DNA of 64,000 nucleotides from Mortierella sp. BCC40632 (taxonomy: Eukaryota; Mortierellomycota; Mortierellomycetes; Mortierellales; Mortierellaceae). The notes below the pieces were generated by a model. The model saw nothing but the letters and a program-made list of their open reading frames with translations. It did not search any database and was not told the origin of the DNA. Positions 1 through 11,168 of the stretch are shown here, in pieces; position 1 is the first letter of the stretch, and every line of letters begins with the position of its first letter. A program made the position numbers and the translations under genes. The stretch covers positions 467,639 to 531,638 of the forward strand of contig WAEK01000024.1 in assembly GCA_011634665.1 (NCBI GenBank). Reading direction: 5' to 3'.

Positions 1-2
1 CC

Positions 3-2300
3 GCAAAGATCGCCCTTGGCCACACCCTCCCCAACCTTCGCAACTCGGTTACAAAGACCACCACTGCTTGCTTTGAGCCTTCATTGGATTACATCGTCAC
101 CAAGATTCCTCGCTGGGACCTTGCCAAGTTCCAGCATGTATCTCGCGATATTGGTTCTTCTATGAAGTCTGTCGGTGAAGTCATGGCGATTGGCCGCACA
201 TTTGAAGAGTCCTTCCAAAAGGCAATTCGTCAGGTTGACCCCCAGTTCAAGGGCTTCCAGTCGCTCGAGTTCCCTGATATTGACAAGGTGATGGCAAATC
301 CCACAGACCGCCGCCTCTTCGCCATCGGTGACGCAATGCTCAATAAGGGCTACACTGTCGATCAAGTCCATGACATTACCAAGGTTGACAAATGGTTCCT
401 TCACAAGCTGTCCAACATCGTTGCTGTTCACAAGGAACTTGGCAAGTTCACACTTGAGAGTTTGCCATTTGAGCTGCTTCATGACGCCAAGAGGAAAGGA
501 TTCTCGGACGCACAGATCGCTGGATTGTTGAGCAAGAAGTCTTCGGAAGATGTCGTCCGTAATCTCCGAAAGCAGATGGGTATCACCCCCTTCGTCAAAC
601 GCATCGATACACTTGCTGCCGAATTCCCTGCCGATACCAACTACCTTTACACAACGTATAACGCATCCGCTCACGATGTCGACTTTACCGACAAGGGCAC
701 GATGGTGTTGGGATCAGGTGTGTACCGTATTGGCTCCTCTGTAGAATTTGACTGGTGTGGCGTCTCATGTATCCGTGCACTTCGAGAACTCGGAAAGAAG
801 ACCGTGATGGTCAACTACAACCCCGAAACTGTTTCGACCGATTTCGACGAATGTGACCGCCTTTATTTTGAGGAGCTGTCCTATGAGCGTGTAATGGATA
901 TTTATGAGCAAGAGCAGGCTCAAGGCGTTGTTGTTTCGGTCGGTGGTCAGCTTCCCCAGAATATTGCCCTTCGACTCCATGAAAACAATGCAAAGGTTTT
1001 GGGAACGTCGCCTGTCATGATTGATGCAGCTGAAGACCGCTACAAGTTTAGCAAGATTCTCGATTCGATTGGAGTTGATCAGCCTGAATGGAAAGAGTTG
1101 ACATCGTTGGACCAGGCTTCAGACTTTGCGGAGCAGGTTGGCTACCCAGTTCTGATTCGCCCATCCTATGTCTTGTCAGGAGCTGCCATGAATGTTGTCC
1201 ACACTCCAGAAGCCCTCCACAGGTGCCTGACTCTTGCCGCTGATGTGTCGCCACTTCATCCTGTTGTCATCACGAAGTTCATCTCGGGCGCCCAGGAACT
1301 TGATATTGATGCTGTCGCCCATAATGGCAAGCTTGTCGTCCATGCCATTTCTGAACACGTCGAGAACGCCGGTGTCCATTCTGGAGATGCTACTTTGGTT
1401 CTCCCTACTCGCGATATCCCTGACAGCACCAAGTCGAAGCTCAAGACTATTACTGAGAAGCTTGCAAAGGCATTCCAGATCACTGGACCCTTTAACATGC
1501 AGATTATCCATAAGCCTGACTCGAACTCCGGTGGCCAGGATCCTGTCCTCAAGGTGATCGAGTGCAACATTCGTGCTTCGAGGTCTTTCCCTTTCGTCTC
1601 CAAGGTCCTCGGTCACAACTTCATTACTACCGCTACGCACGCACTCTGTGACAAGGATGTCCCCGCCCCACAGGATTTGATGGCTAAGGAGTATGACTAC
1701 CAGGCAGTCAAGGTTCCCCAATTTTCATGGACTCGTCTGGGCGGCGCTGATCCCTTCCTTGGTGTGGAGATGGCCTCTACAGGAGAGGTGGCTTGCTTTG
1801 GACGAGACAAGGAAGAGGCTTATCTCGCAGCGGTCCAGAGTGTCCAAAACTTTAAGCTTCCTGCACCCAACTCCTCGGTATTGGTCAGCTCTGATGAGTT
1901 GACTTCCAGCGAGGATCTGTCGAAGATTGGCAAGGGGCTTCAGCAATACGGTGCCAAGATCGTTACAATGTCGAAGCACACTCAGAAAGCACTTGAGCGC
2001 GAAGGTGTTCCATGCAAATATGTCGCTGCACCAGACTCGCTGGCATCGATGCACAAGACAATGGGAGGCGAGGACATCAAGATGGTTATCTCCCTAGCAA
2101 AGAACCGCGCACTGGATGTTGCTGACAAAGAGTACATGGTCCGCCGAGCTGGAGTTGACTCCGGAATCTCTTTGATCAATGATGAGAAGTGTGGTGTCCT
2201 CTTTGTTAACGCCTTGAACAAACATGCGAGCCGCCAGTCTGGCTCCAAGATCCCAGAGGAAGTACGATCCTGGTCGGAGTTTGTTGGAGGAAGATACTAA
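3..2300 (+). CDS. CPA2: Carbamoyl-phosphate synthase, arginine-specific, large subunit (3' part)
   Basis: The reading frame is open from base 3, so the 5' part of the gene lies outside the window; 765 residues remain. The start contains the CarB-type stretch TTTACFEPSLDY followed by KIPRWDLAKF, which belongs to the first ATP-grasp half. The oligomerisation region, the second ATP-grasp half (VVSVGGQLPQN, then YPVLIRPSYVLSGAAM) and a C-terminal MGS-like domain of about 130 residues follow. The enzyme makes carbamoyl phosphate from ammonia (delivered by the small subunit), bicarbonate and two ATP. The protein stops after the MGS-like domain, with no dihydroorotase or aspartate transcarbamylase attached. 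That fits the arginine-pathway CPA2 subunit rather than the pyrimidine URA2/CAD fusion. Yeast Cpa2 is about 1,118 residues, so roughly a third is missing here. No intron is needed in the visible part. Family is certain; the arginine assignment is by domain content. Confidence 0.95.
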   Translation, partial: AKIALGHTLPNLRNSVTKTTTACFEPSLDYIVTKIPRWDLAKFQHVSRDIGSSMKSVGEVMAIGRTFEESFQKAIRQVDPQFKGFQSLEFPDIDKVMANPTDRRLFAIGDAMLNKGYTVDQVHDITKVDKWFLHKLSNIVAVHKELGKFTLESLPFELLHDAKRKGFSDAQIAGLLSKKSSEDVVRNLRKQMGITPFVKRIDTLAAEFPADTNYLYTTYNASAHDVDFTDKGTMVLGSGVYRIGSSVEFDWCGVSCIRALRELGKKTVMVNYNPETVSTDFDECDRLYFEELSYERVMDIYEQEQAQGVVVSVGGQLPQNIALRLHENNAKVLGTSPVMIDAAEDRYKFSKILDSIGVDQPEWKELTSLDQASDFAEQVGYPVLIRPSYVLSGAAMNVVHTPEALHRCLTLAADVSPLHPVVITKFISGAQELDIDAVAHNGKLVVHAISEHVENAGVHSGDATLVLPTRDIPDSTKSKLKTITEKLAKAFQITGPFNMQIIHKPDSNSGGQDPVLKVIECNIRASRSFPFVSKVLGHNFITTATHALCDKDVPAPQDLMAKEYDYQAVKVPQFSWTRLGGADPFLGVEMASTGEVACFGRDKEEAYLAAVQSVQNFKLPAPNSSVLVSSDELTSSEDLSKIGKGLQQYGAKIVTMSKHTQKALEREGVPCKYVAAPDSLASMHKTMGGEDIKMVISLAKNRALDVADKEYMVRRAGVDSGISLINDEKCGVLFVNALNKHASRQSGSKIPEEVRSWSEFVGGRY

Positions 2301-2330
2301 GAGCATCCCATAATTACTACCCCACTCTTT

Positions 2331-2334
2331 TGCA

Positions 2335-2368
<34 letters not shown>

Positions 2369-2401
2369 CTTTTTCTTTCTTTTTCTTTTTTTTTTCTTTT
2401 T
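2331..2401 (+). repeat. T-rich homopolymer tract
   Basis: About 70 bases of T broken by single C residues lie just after the CPA2 stop codon at 2300. This is probably 3' UTR or a simple repeat. The minus-strand Lys-rich open frame over it is an artefact of the tract. Confidence 0.85.
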
Positions 2402-2465
2402 ACCCCTTTTCCAAATGTGATGGATATTGCCGCCGTTGGTCTCAGTCAAGATGCCACTACTTATT

Positions 2466-2704
2466 CTTTTGGTCGGGAATGAGTCTGTAGCTGATTCACT
2501 CTGGCTTACGCCTTGCACCATCGTTGGAAGATGTACTTTGGAGATGGTTTCTTGTCGAGTGGTTCCTTTTGGTCGGGGAAGAGCTCAAACAAAGACTTTA
2601 TCGACATGCACGATTCTACTTTATCTGGCATCTGATACTGCTCTAAACTCTCCATCCCTGCTCCACTTCTCTTTATGTTGCACTGTCCTTCTTTTGGTCG
2701 GGAA
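2466..2704 (+). repeat. Three dispersed copies of a CTTTTGGTCGGG motif
   Basis: The motif CTTTTGGTCGGG followed by purines occurs at 2466-2479, 2566-2580 and 2691-2704, spaced about 100 and 125 bp apart in the 3' flank of CPA2, all in the same orientation. Nothing coding explains it. It may be a 3' UTR element or the remains of a roughly 110-bp tandem repeat. Confidence 0.6.
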
Positions 2705-4327
2705 ATTCAGTGCAGGGAATGTAGAACGGGCGTGATAGATCTTTGAGCTTATGAGTATAGATTTTATAGTGAGTAAAGGGTTAGTTTAAAAATGCCTAAT
2801 AGTCTAATCCGTGTGCTAGTTAGTGCGAGTAGGTGTGCTACCCGAGTAACCAAGAAAACTACTGTGCGCGTATTTATTAGATGCTTCGCTGACGATTGCC
2901 AGGGAGCTTTTATGTCCCACACTGACACGCCTCGAAAGCACTTCAGCTGAACATGGCGTCTCATCTTTTGTCACAAGGAAGCTGAAAGGGATCGATGAAA
3001 ACACCGCCCTTGCTCGTTACCTTCCACAAACGCTTGGAGACTCTGAGCTCGATCTTAGCTCGAAGTCAAACGATGAGTATGATGATGCCGATGACCCCAA
3101 CTTCCATTACTCTATTCCAAAAGATACCCCTACTTCGCCACATTCTAGACGAATCGGTCGTGGCAAAAACTCTGAGAGTCACTTTTGGATGCGCCATCGA
3201 CAGGATCGTCGGCATACTCAAGATCTGTATATTCACCCCTATTTGCTGGATCGGCACTGTCAGTAACTCTCTGCAAAAGTGACACTCGCCACCTACTAAT
3301 GACCCACATACAGTGAATCTGAGATCTTCTGTAGAGGCATTTGCCGCAGCCGGTCACGCATCGGACTTCAAGCAATCAAACCAATCTACACTTTGTAAAC
3401 ATGTTGTATCCGCTCTGATAGAGGACATGAAGGACACCCCCCACCCCAATTTCATGACTTTACACTGATCTTAGACGGATTGGCAATCATACTACGGAGC
3501 ATTACATCCCCAAGATCATGGTGGATCATCCCAATATAAAACAATATGAGCAGCGGAGGTGTGCCTTCCAGGTTGTGTTGAAGGGCTAAATTCTCTGGGT
3601 ATTGGGAATTGCTCTTAATCAGCCAAGCCGATCAAGAAATGTACAAGTCAAAGATGAGCTGGCAGACGGGTTGTGACCATATTTGAATAGGACTTTACAA
3701 ATGAGTTCTCGTGAGAGTTCGCGAGCTTTTGGATAGCACCATCGATATACATGCGATTGAAAAGGTCAGCTGTCGTCCAGCGACTCTATTCGCACTCCAG
3801 CGCAGTAATTTATCACGACCTTAAATCAAGGATAAAGTCGTTTCTTCGATAGAGTGATGTAGCTTATCAACCTTCTAACCGCTATCATCAGCCATTTAGG
3901 CGATATAACAAGCTCCTCCTGGATTGGTTAATACCATCGGAAAACTGATACTGGATACCATTAGTAAGAACAGTAACAGCAAGCGAGACGATATTTTGTC
4001 CATCAATTGGTTTCGAACGCCGCTCTTCCCGAGGACTACCGAATTGCCTCTACCCCAATCCAGCCGGAGAAAGCCTTTGTCTACATCAGCGATACTAACA
4101 CACTTCACTCGCTCAAGCGATACAGAAGACCAGCACCAGAAAACCATTCATGACTCCGTTGTTCAACCATTTCTTTGGCAAGTGTATGCTAAGCACTACG
4201 GCCAGCTGACTTACGACCTCTTTAGTGGCGTGAAGACGAATTACGACCGGACCACAGCAGCGGCCAATCTGTTCCATCCTGACTGAACACCTGCAGTCTT
4301 TGATTAATAAAAGGGTTGGGATGAAGA

Positions 4328-4373
<46 letters not shown>

Positions 4374-4572
4374 ACACATGTACACACACACAAATCTGAC
4401 CCCGGCAAATACACATTTTAAAACCCCACACCGATCCTACAAGACCAACCGACGCGTGATAGCGTTAATGCAGGCGCAAACGGTGTCTCATCCAAGTACC
4501 CCGACTATCGCTAGCACTCAACCTTCAAGATACCAATACCTGTCCATGACGAGGATTTGTAACTTTGGAAAG
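2705..4572. other. Non-coding or strongly decayed stretch
   Basis: I find no gene here. Short open frames exist, for example 2995-3282 and 3924-4286 on the plus strand, but none gives a recognisable motif. Because a helicase relic of Helitron type follows at 4573, part of this stretch may be the older upstream half of that element; this is inference only. A pure A tract of about 39 bases sits at 4331-4369. Confidence 0.4.
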
Positions 4573-5585
4573 TAAGACCCAACTACGATTATCATCCGCG
4601 ATGCCACAGTCATCTTCTGGGATGGGGTTCCCGTAATGAACCGTCTGACATTTGAGACTGTATCCCGGATCCTGTCAAGACCTAATATGTAATAATTTCC
4701 CATTTGGTGGCAAGGTAGTCGTTTTTGGCGGCGATTTCAGGCAAACTTTGCCGGTTACCAAAGGCAAAAGAGTATCGCCTGAGCGAGTTGAAAAAGTACT
4801 GCTGCGGTAGGCCTCATATTAGGATCAATTGTGCCGCCTTTCCTTGATAAACAACATGAGAGCTCAAGGAGACCAGCGACATAAGTGGTTTTAATGTTGG
4901 TAATGGCACGGCTCACATATTGCAAAAAACTTGACCCGCACTCCTGATGCGTTTTTTATTCAGTCTTGTACAAGATGGGGACCTTGTCGGAAAATTATCT
5001 ATCGAAGCATACTACTCCAACACTGAAGACAAAACTAATCTCACCGACACAGCCATACTCATGGTCCGCATTGTCCAAGCCGATCATCTCAACAGCATTA
5101 CAATACAATTACTCCAGACCAGGATGTAACAGTGCACATGGCAACAGACAAGGTCTCTTGCGATGAGGATGGAGAAGTTAGCCGCGTCATAAACCAGCAC
5201 GATTTTAAGAATTTCGTTTCCCCAGACCATCCGCCATTCAAAATTCGATTGAAGTCAAGAATGCCAATCATGTGTATGCACAATGTCGATACCATGAATC
5301 GCACATTGTTATCGCCACTTCTGCAACCGGAGAGAGAGCTGGAGAACATATCATTCTCTGCCCCATTTATCATACAACACTGGAGAATGGCTCTACATCT
5401 GATCCAATCACGCGATTGCAGTGTCCTGTCAAGCCTGCGTTTGCATGACCATTAACAAGAATCAAGGTCAGACTCTTAGCACTGTGAGGGTTTTTTCGCA
5501 TGGCCAGTTGTATGTCGCGCTTTCTCGCTGTTCCAACCCCGATAATTTAAAGATTTATGTAGCTGATAGTGCCATCAAAAACTAG
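4573..5585 (+). pseudogene. Decayed PIF1-type helicase of a Helitron-like element
   Basis: Several PIF1/Helitron helicase motifs can be read in broken frames. Around 4585-4790 a Walker-B-like segment is followed by GGKVVVFGGDFRQTLPV. Around 5190-5290 there is a 'FVSPDHPPF' and mid-helicase region. At 5447-5585 the C-terminal segment [10 protein letters not shown]...[12 protein letters not shown] ends in a stop. That last block is the conserved motif V/VI region of PIF1-family helicases such as those at the 3' end of Helitron RepHel proteins. Stops and frame changes separate the pieces, so it is not functional. The Rep (HUH) half was not recognised. Helitron origin is inferred because free-standing PIF1 genes are normally intact. 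Confidence 0.7.
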
Positions 5586-7965
5586 GACGGCACATAATCC
5601 TGCAATGCTGTGTATTTTACCAAGGGTTAAAAAAAAAAAAAAAAAAAACTCGAGGCAAAAGGCCGAGCAAATCTGGTAGCTCTTATAAAATTTAGGATGG
5701 GGTTTCAAAAGTTGTACAGCTTCTGACACTGCGCTGATTTACCTCGTTGCATTGCTTAGTGACGGAAGAGATTAAGGGGATGTCCAGACCCACTGAGAGG
5801 GTCCTACTGCTCCTATTAGAGTGTCTCCTTTCTGCCCTGAACACCACATCCGAGTTACCACCAATCAGCTAACCCAGTCTCCCGGCGCCCAGCACCCTTA
5901 AAGTATTTGGTGGAAGGGCATAACTATGGCTTGGATAAGAGTATTGATTAGTCTCCACACCAGACAAGCATATTTTTTATCGCCCGTTCTCTCTCAGAAA
6001 ACAGGGAATTTCGAAGAGCGACACTTGCTGAGTCTATCAAAGAAATCATGCATCGATGAACGGTGGACAGGTATAGTTGGCGCATGTAAAGACACGCTCA
6101 TTGATGCCTCAAATAGTCAACTCACCCAGCTGTTACAGGCATGGATGACTTCAGGTTTTGCAATAAAAGAGAAAATGGCGAAAGGGGACTCTTGGACTAG
6201 GTTCTGCGTAATGGCTTGGCTCAGCGGAGGCGGCCTTGGCTTCCGCCTTATTGAATGGCGTAGGATATGGCTCGTCAGCACCGTACGAACAAAGGAGGGG
6301 AAAGAAGGAGAGGTTTTGATGAGGGTGAGAGAGCATAGCGAGAGGAGCAACGTGAAAGGAGCAGAGTGGGAGTATGAGTGAAAAAGGACGGACGTCTACC
6401 TTGGAATCAAGGTTCGATGCTTGTGAGTTCCTGCTGAGCCGATGCCAAAAAGTGTTCCACAGAGCTGCTCATCGGGATGGGTAGCATGAGTTTGGACAGA
6501 ATGGGGGAAGATAAAATAAATTGGTCTGAAGCGAGCAACCTGAAAAATAAAATTAAAAATAAAAATTAAACTCGCTCCCAGCGCTTCTTGTATGTCCGGT
6601 TCATTCAGGCAAAGGCAAATGAGGAGCAAGGGCTGGCTGAAGAGATTATTGAAAAGCTTTCACGGATCCACAGCGACTGTTCTATCAACCAAGTACGATA
6701 CAAATGTGAGTCAAGCTAGCTAGAGTACCAGCAAGGCGACAGCTTCCCTTCATTTGGATGTAGATCAATGAGAAAAGACCAGTAGCTGAAAAAAAAATAC
6801 GTAAAGAGATAAGAAGGGTCCACATACATAGTCCAGGGTGCGCTTCATCAGATGGTGCTCATTACTATTACCATTTTCTCAGCATTTTATCATCTAAACT
6901 AAACAGAGGGTGCTACAAAAGCATGTTCCTCCCCTTTCCAGGATTCTCGTCTTTTTTTGGCAAGTCTCCCGCACACTGTTATGCATTCACTGCAGAATTT
7001 ATTTGTCGGTGAGGGTGAGGGTAAGGGTAAGGGTGAAGGTGAGGGCAAGTGCAAGGGTGAAAGTGAGGGCAAGGGTGAGGGCAAGGGTGAGAGCGAGGGT
7101 GAGAGCGAAGTCGATGTTAGAGAAATCGAGGGATAGGAAAGGGAAATGTCCCTCGGACCCGAGCCTAACTATTGCTTCTCCCCCTCAAATGGCGGTCAAG
7201 ATGCTCAACAATGAGTTGTAGTAGACTTGAAGTAGTTGACCGGCCGAGACCTCGATGGAGGGGAACTAGCTTGTGACAGCCAAGCATTCATTGCGACAGT
7301 GCTTTTTGATCTTTCGATGTCGACTCTTTCTCTCCTCCTTGTAGGAGAGTTCGTCTTAGTCGTCCCCTTAGATTGTTCGTCTCCGGTTAAGCAAAGGCTC
7401 ACATGTTACTGATGGGGCAGAGCCAAGTGGACCCATTTCCTCTGCTGAACTTGTTAAGAATTACAGCAGCTTAAAAAGTGTGAAAAGAGGTGAAGACAGC
7501 GATATGTGAGAGGAAAATAACAACTGATAAGAACGTGTTCAAGGAAAAGAGGAGTAGGGGGAAAGTCGGCAAAGGGGAGAATAGGGACAGGATGAGAGAG
7601 ATTAGCGACAAGTGTAGGGATACAATAATCAGTGGAAGGGATAGAGAGCGAACTATACATGGTCGATGTGAAAAATGGATGCAATGGTGTTCAAGCATGT
7701 CAGGAAGACAATAGAAGACCCGATGTATCATATGTTTATTATAGGAAAAAAAAAAAAGTATTATTTCTATGGGAAGGTGCCCCAGTGAACACATCAGTCC
7801 TCTATCTTTCTAATAAACAACAGTTCTTACTCTCATTCTCTTGTTGTTACATTCTTTTAGATGAGGAGAGTGAAGTGGATGGAAGGATAACATCAAGGGT
7901 TCAAACAAACGGTCGGAAACTCTTCATTTATCAGAGTCACACAAAGGAGCTGCCGTTTTAAGAGT
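5586..7965. other. Intergenic, no supported gene
   Basis: I see no convincing coding sequence. The longest frame, plus 5926-6381 (151 codons), has no family signature or exon context that I recognise. The stretch contains an A tract at about 5632-5648, an AT-rich patch near 6540-6570 and the hexamer array listed separately. Confidence 0.4.
7009..7109 (+). repeat. Degenerate telomere-like hexamer array (GGGTRA / GGGCAA)
   Basis: About 17 tandem six-base units of the type GGGTGA, GGGTAA, GGGCAA and GAGCGA run without interruption. The frame translates into alternating Val-Arg/Lys, which is a by-product of the repeat. The unit resembles telomere repeats in G-richness but is not a rotation of TTAGGG. 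Confidence 0.8.
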
Positions 7966-8283
7966 TTAACAGTTCAGGACAGTTGAGTGACAGCCGACAA
8001 CAACTTTGTTGAAGCCTGGGCTAGCTACATTGGGATTGGATTTTGATTGACACCAGTTTCCAACTTCTCGAGAGCCAGAACAAAATTTGATGCAGCATCC
8101 ATCTACCAGGAGGGAGGACCACTTGTAGGATTTAGCTGTGAATCCGAGAAGGTGTGTTCCTTGCGTCGAAGCTGTAAATTGCCGCCCTGTGTAGCCTGGG
8201 GATGCCCATGCTGATAGTGACCAGCCACTACAATGACCCATAACAGTTGTGGCTAGGACAATTACCGTAGTGAATGCTTTCAT
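7966..8283 (-). CDS. Small secreted cysteine-rich protein
   Basis: The predicted protein has 105 residues. I chose the ATG at 8281-8283 because the residues after it form a clean signal peptide (MKAFTTVIVLATTVMGHCSG); the longer frame upstream starts in non-coding sequence. The mature part is about 85 residues and rich in Gly, Ser, Trp and Cys. It contains the segment SAWASPGYTG and cysteines that could form disulfides (a CC pair, then CSG, WCQ, VGC and a C-terminal NC). The Gly/aromatic pattern is reminiscent of beta/gamma-crystallin-like small secreted fungal proteins, but I cannot name a family. A TATA-like box lies about 100 bp upstream. Location outside the cell is a prediction, and the role is unknown. 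Confidence 0.65.
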   Translation of the reverse strand: MKAFTTVIVLATTVMGHCSGWSLSAWASPGYTGRQFTASTQGTHLLGFTAKSYKWSSLLVDGCCIKFCSGSREVGNWCQSKSNPNVASPGFNKVVVGCHSTVLNC

Positions 8284-8381
8284 TGTTAGGGTGCGAGTAG
8301 ATTGGATTTGAAACTTTAAGTATGGGAAAGATAAGTGTTGAATTTTTAAGAAGCCTTGAACCAATGAATGAGCAAGTGGTC

Positions 8382-8389
8382 TATATATG
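8382..8389 (-). promoter_or_regulatory. TATA-like box of the small secreted protein gene
   Basis: The sequence reads CATATATAG on the minus strand about 100 bp upstream of the chosen ATG at 8283. Spacing is plausible for a core promoter; this is inference from sequence only. Confidence 0.4.
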
Positions 8390-9898
8390 GTCTAACAATG
8401 ACATGCCACTGCAGATTCAGCACTTCTTTTAAAAGAACATTACCCAAATCACCTGATAAACAGACGTGCTATCTCAGCTGAACATCTGATCAGGTGAAGA
8501 TGAGGGGGGTGCTAGGGAGGATGAGTGTGCCTTTCATTTGCTCATTAGGCTCTATGCTGGCTGATGGATGAAGCAAACGGCTCAATGGACTAGGCTGTCT
8601 TGATGCAAAAAAAGGTCTCTCTCGAGGTAAGAGGCCGGGCGACGCGTCAGAGGCAAGTAGAAACCTTCAAGCCTCGTAGGCATTTGCTGGGCTCCGTTGC
8701 TTCCCTTTTTTTTTTATTAGTTCTTTCTCTCTCTCTCTCTTCATCTCCGCTCCTTCTGCAAAGAGACTATTCTACTGAGAACAACTCTTTCATTGCCACC
8801 GACTTCGCAATGATTCAGCCGAGTATAGTGGTATACCTTCCTTGCAAATAAAAAGGCTATTTACTCCAGAGTTGATTATCGATGAGGTTCCACGAAAAGC
8901 AGATAAATAATAGAGGGTAAGATTTTGATCAACTCCTACAGCATACCGCGAATCCGTTTCCTAAAACCGCCCAACTCTCACTATTCATCATATGGGGCTC
9001 GACTACTAACAAAGTGTGTAGGGATTATCAAAGGCACTTCAATAGAGTCGACAATCAACAAGCTCTTCTCACCCCTAGGTCTCTCTCAGGTCAATTGCGC
9101 CTTTGCCCGTTATCACAAAGAATGGACCCCACATCTCACGCACCAGTCTACGTCAACGATAGGAGCAGCTGGACTTTGATCTTCAGGGACATTTACCCAT
9201 TTGGGACAAGTCAACAGAGCGTCGATCTAAAAGTATTTCAAAGCGAATTCAGTGTTCAAGATGAAAAAATGGGAGCTCAATATCTGCCAGAAAATAGTAC
9301 AGATAATGGAGACAATATTGCGAAGGAGGAAGAAGAAGAAGAAGAAGAAGAAAAAGAAGAAGAAGAAGAAGAAGAAAAAGAAGAAGAAGAAGAAGAAGAA
9401 GAAGAAGAAGAAGAAGAGGAAGAGGAAGAGAAGGAGGAGGAGGAGGCGGTGGTGGTGGTGAAGGAGGGGGAAGCATTCGTCCAACACACTGTGGAGATGG
9501 AAGACATAGACAAGATCATTGTTTTAACCATTTATTTTCAACTATGCCACGGTCAAGTAGAGCTGCGGTATGTTCTCTATGTAGGTAGACAGGGAGACTG
9601 GAGTAGACAAACAACAAACTTTCTTCACTACCCTGTGACATGAAAGTCGTCAGCTCAGAGAGGCCATCATAATTCTTCATAGAAATTGGAAATGCTTAGC
9701 AGCGATATTAAACATCAAGCACAACTGATCCATCACTACGACTAGAATGAGACAAAAGAGATTAGCGTGATGAAAGTTGATCAAGCTTCTTGGTATTTTC
9801 CACAGGCATATCTCTTCATTTCTCGACTTTCTTTCTTTCTTCTCTTGCTCCCTTTCTCTCTATCTGCATACAAATGTCACATAGATAGCATTCACTAC
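8390..9898. other. Intergenic, simple repeats only
   Basis: No supported gene. A CT-rich patch lies near 8700-8755, and the GAA microsatellite is listed separately. The frame 9014-9643 is open mainly because of that microsatellite and its flanks match nothing I know. Confidence 0.4.
9325..9452 (+). repeat. (GAA)n microsatellite
   Basis: About 40 GAA/GAG triplets with a few interruptions grade into GGA/GGT. This produces Glu-, Lys- or Arg-runs in the three plus frames and Phe/Leu/Ser runs on the minus strand. None is evidence for a protein. Confidence 0.9.
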
Positions 9899-11133
9899 GA
9901 GGTGGATCCACAGTGGGTAAGCCTAGCCCCACTCCCCCAATATGACACAGAAATTCTAGGAGAGAGACTCGAGCAAGCACTCTGCTGCTTTCCAACACCA
10001 GATGGCGCTGAGGATGCCAAAAGAGCTCGACACTATCTGCTGCGACAGGGCATTACAGAGAACGGATAGCCGACACCGACGGTAAAGTACATTTGTGACA
10101 CTTTGCTTCATGGACCATCGCATAGCTTCCAACTCAAACTAGCTAATAATAAAACTATTGAAGTTCCCAGTCGCAGCAACCTCTTGCTCGCACTTGCAGC
10201 ACGACAACTTTGCATCAACATCTATCTCTTTCCTCGTGGGAATTCCCGGTCGCATTCAAAGTGACGTGCGTCACCAGCTCTGTCGGGTTATTCCACCATA
10301 TCGATAGCATCACTTCGACTAGTAAATTCCATGTATTGGGTGCCACACCATCTGCACCTAGACTGACCCCGGTAAGAAAAGGCCACCTCCTTCCACTCTC
10401 AAGCGATTTTGATCAAGCTACCTTCCGAACAGAGGAAAGGATGAATTATTCTACAAAAAGAAAGAAGGACGATTTGGGCGACAACGATGCCAATGACGCC
10501 TTCAAAAAAGCTTGGTATGTGTGCAACTTTATTGCAAATACGCGAATAATAGCTCGAAACACGTGAAGTCTGTATTACTGATTATTCTAATAAAGTTGTG
10601 AGCTCATGTCCAGTCATACCAGGGCTGGTATGAGAAAAGGGCAAGGACTGGAGGCCATAAAGGCCCAGCTTATCCGAGATGATAAAAGTGGGCTACACAA
10701 GGGCGTTAGAAAGAAGGCATTTGAGGACATCGGGGCAAGTTTCGAGGAGGCAAAGATACTTTCTGAGGACGCGTCAGCATGGAGCAGTATGGTGCGGACC
10801 GAATTCAAGGAGATATGGGAGACTGAGGCAGTCAAAGATGCAAAGATAGAAAAAGGGAGGGGCGTTGCGGCTGCAGTTGTTACCAGCGGCGATGGCCAAA
10901 AAGATGACAATGACAATCACACCCAGGACCAGGATTTCAATGACTCTCGAGATCCAAGGACTTACACCGCAACTCTCCGACAAATCCTTAGGCTCGACAT
11001 CATCGGGCTCCAGGACGATATCCAGATACCAGAGCTCCTCGAGTAGTGTCAAAGAGCTATCGGCGTAGCCATGGAAGAGCTGTCAGCCCTGACGAGGAAG
11101 GCTGTACACGTGGTTTTAAATGAAACTATTGTT

Positions 11134-11134
11134 G

Positions 11135-11166
<32 letters not shown>
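11134..11166 (+). repeat. Poly-A tract inside Fanzor copy A
   Basis: A run of about 33 A residues interrupts the relic at roughly the place where copy C has an intron with a long homopolymer. It may mark a lost intron or an insertion. Confidence 0.6.

Positions 11167-11168
<2 letters not shown>

Noticed and set aside
1176..1721. 181-codon minus-strand frame
   Set aside because: It is antisense to the clearly coding CPA2 gene and follows from its codon use.
2297..2521. Lys-rich minus-strand frame behind CPA2
   Set aside because: It is a translation of the T-rich tract, without any other coding feature.
6910..7221. Val-Arg-rich frame
   Set aside because: It is produced by the hexamer array at 7009-7109.
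9014..9643. Glu-rich 209-codon open frame
   Set aside because: It is open only because of the GAA microsatellite; the flanks have no motif, and all six frames over the repeat are open.
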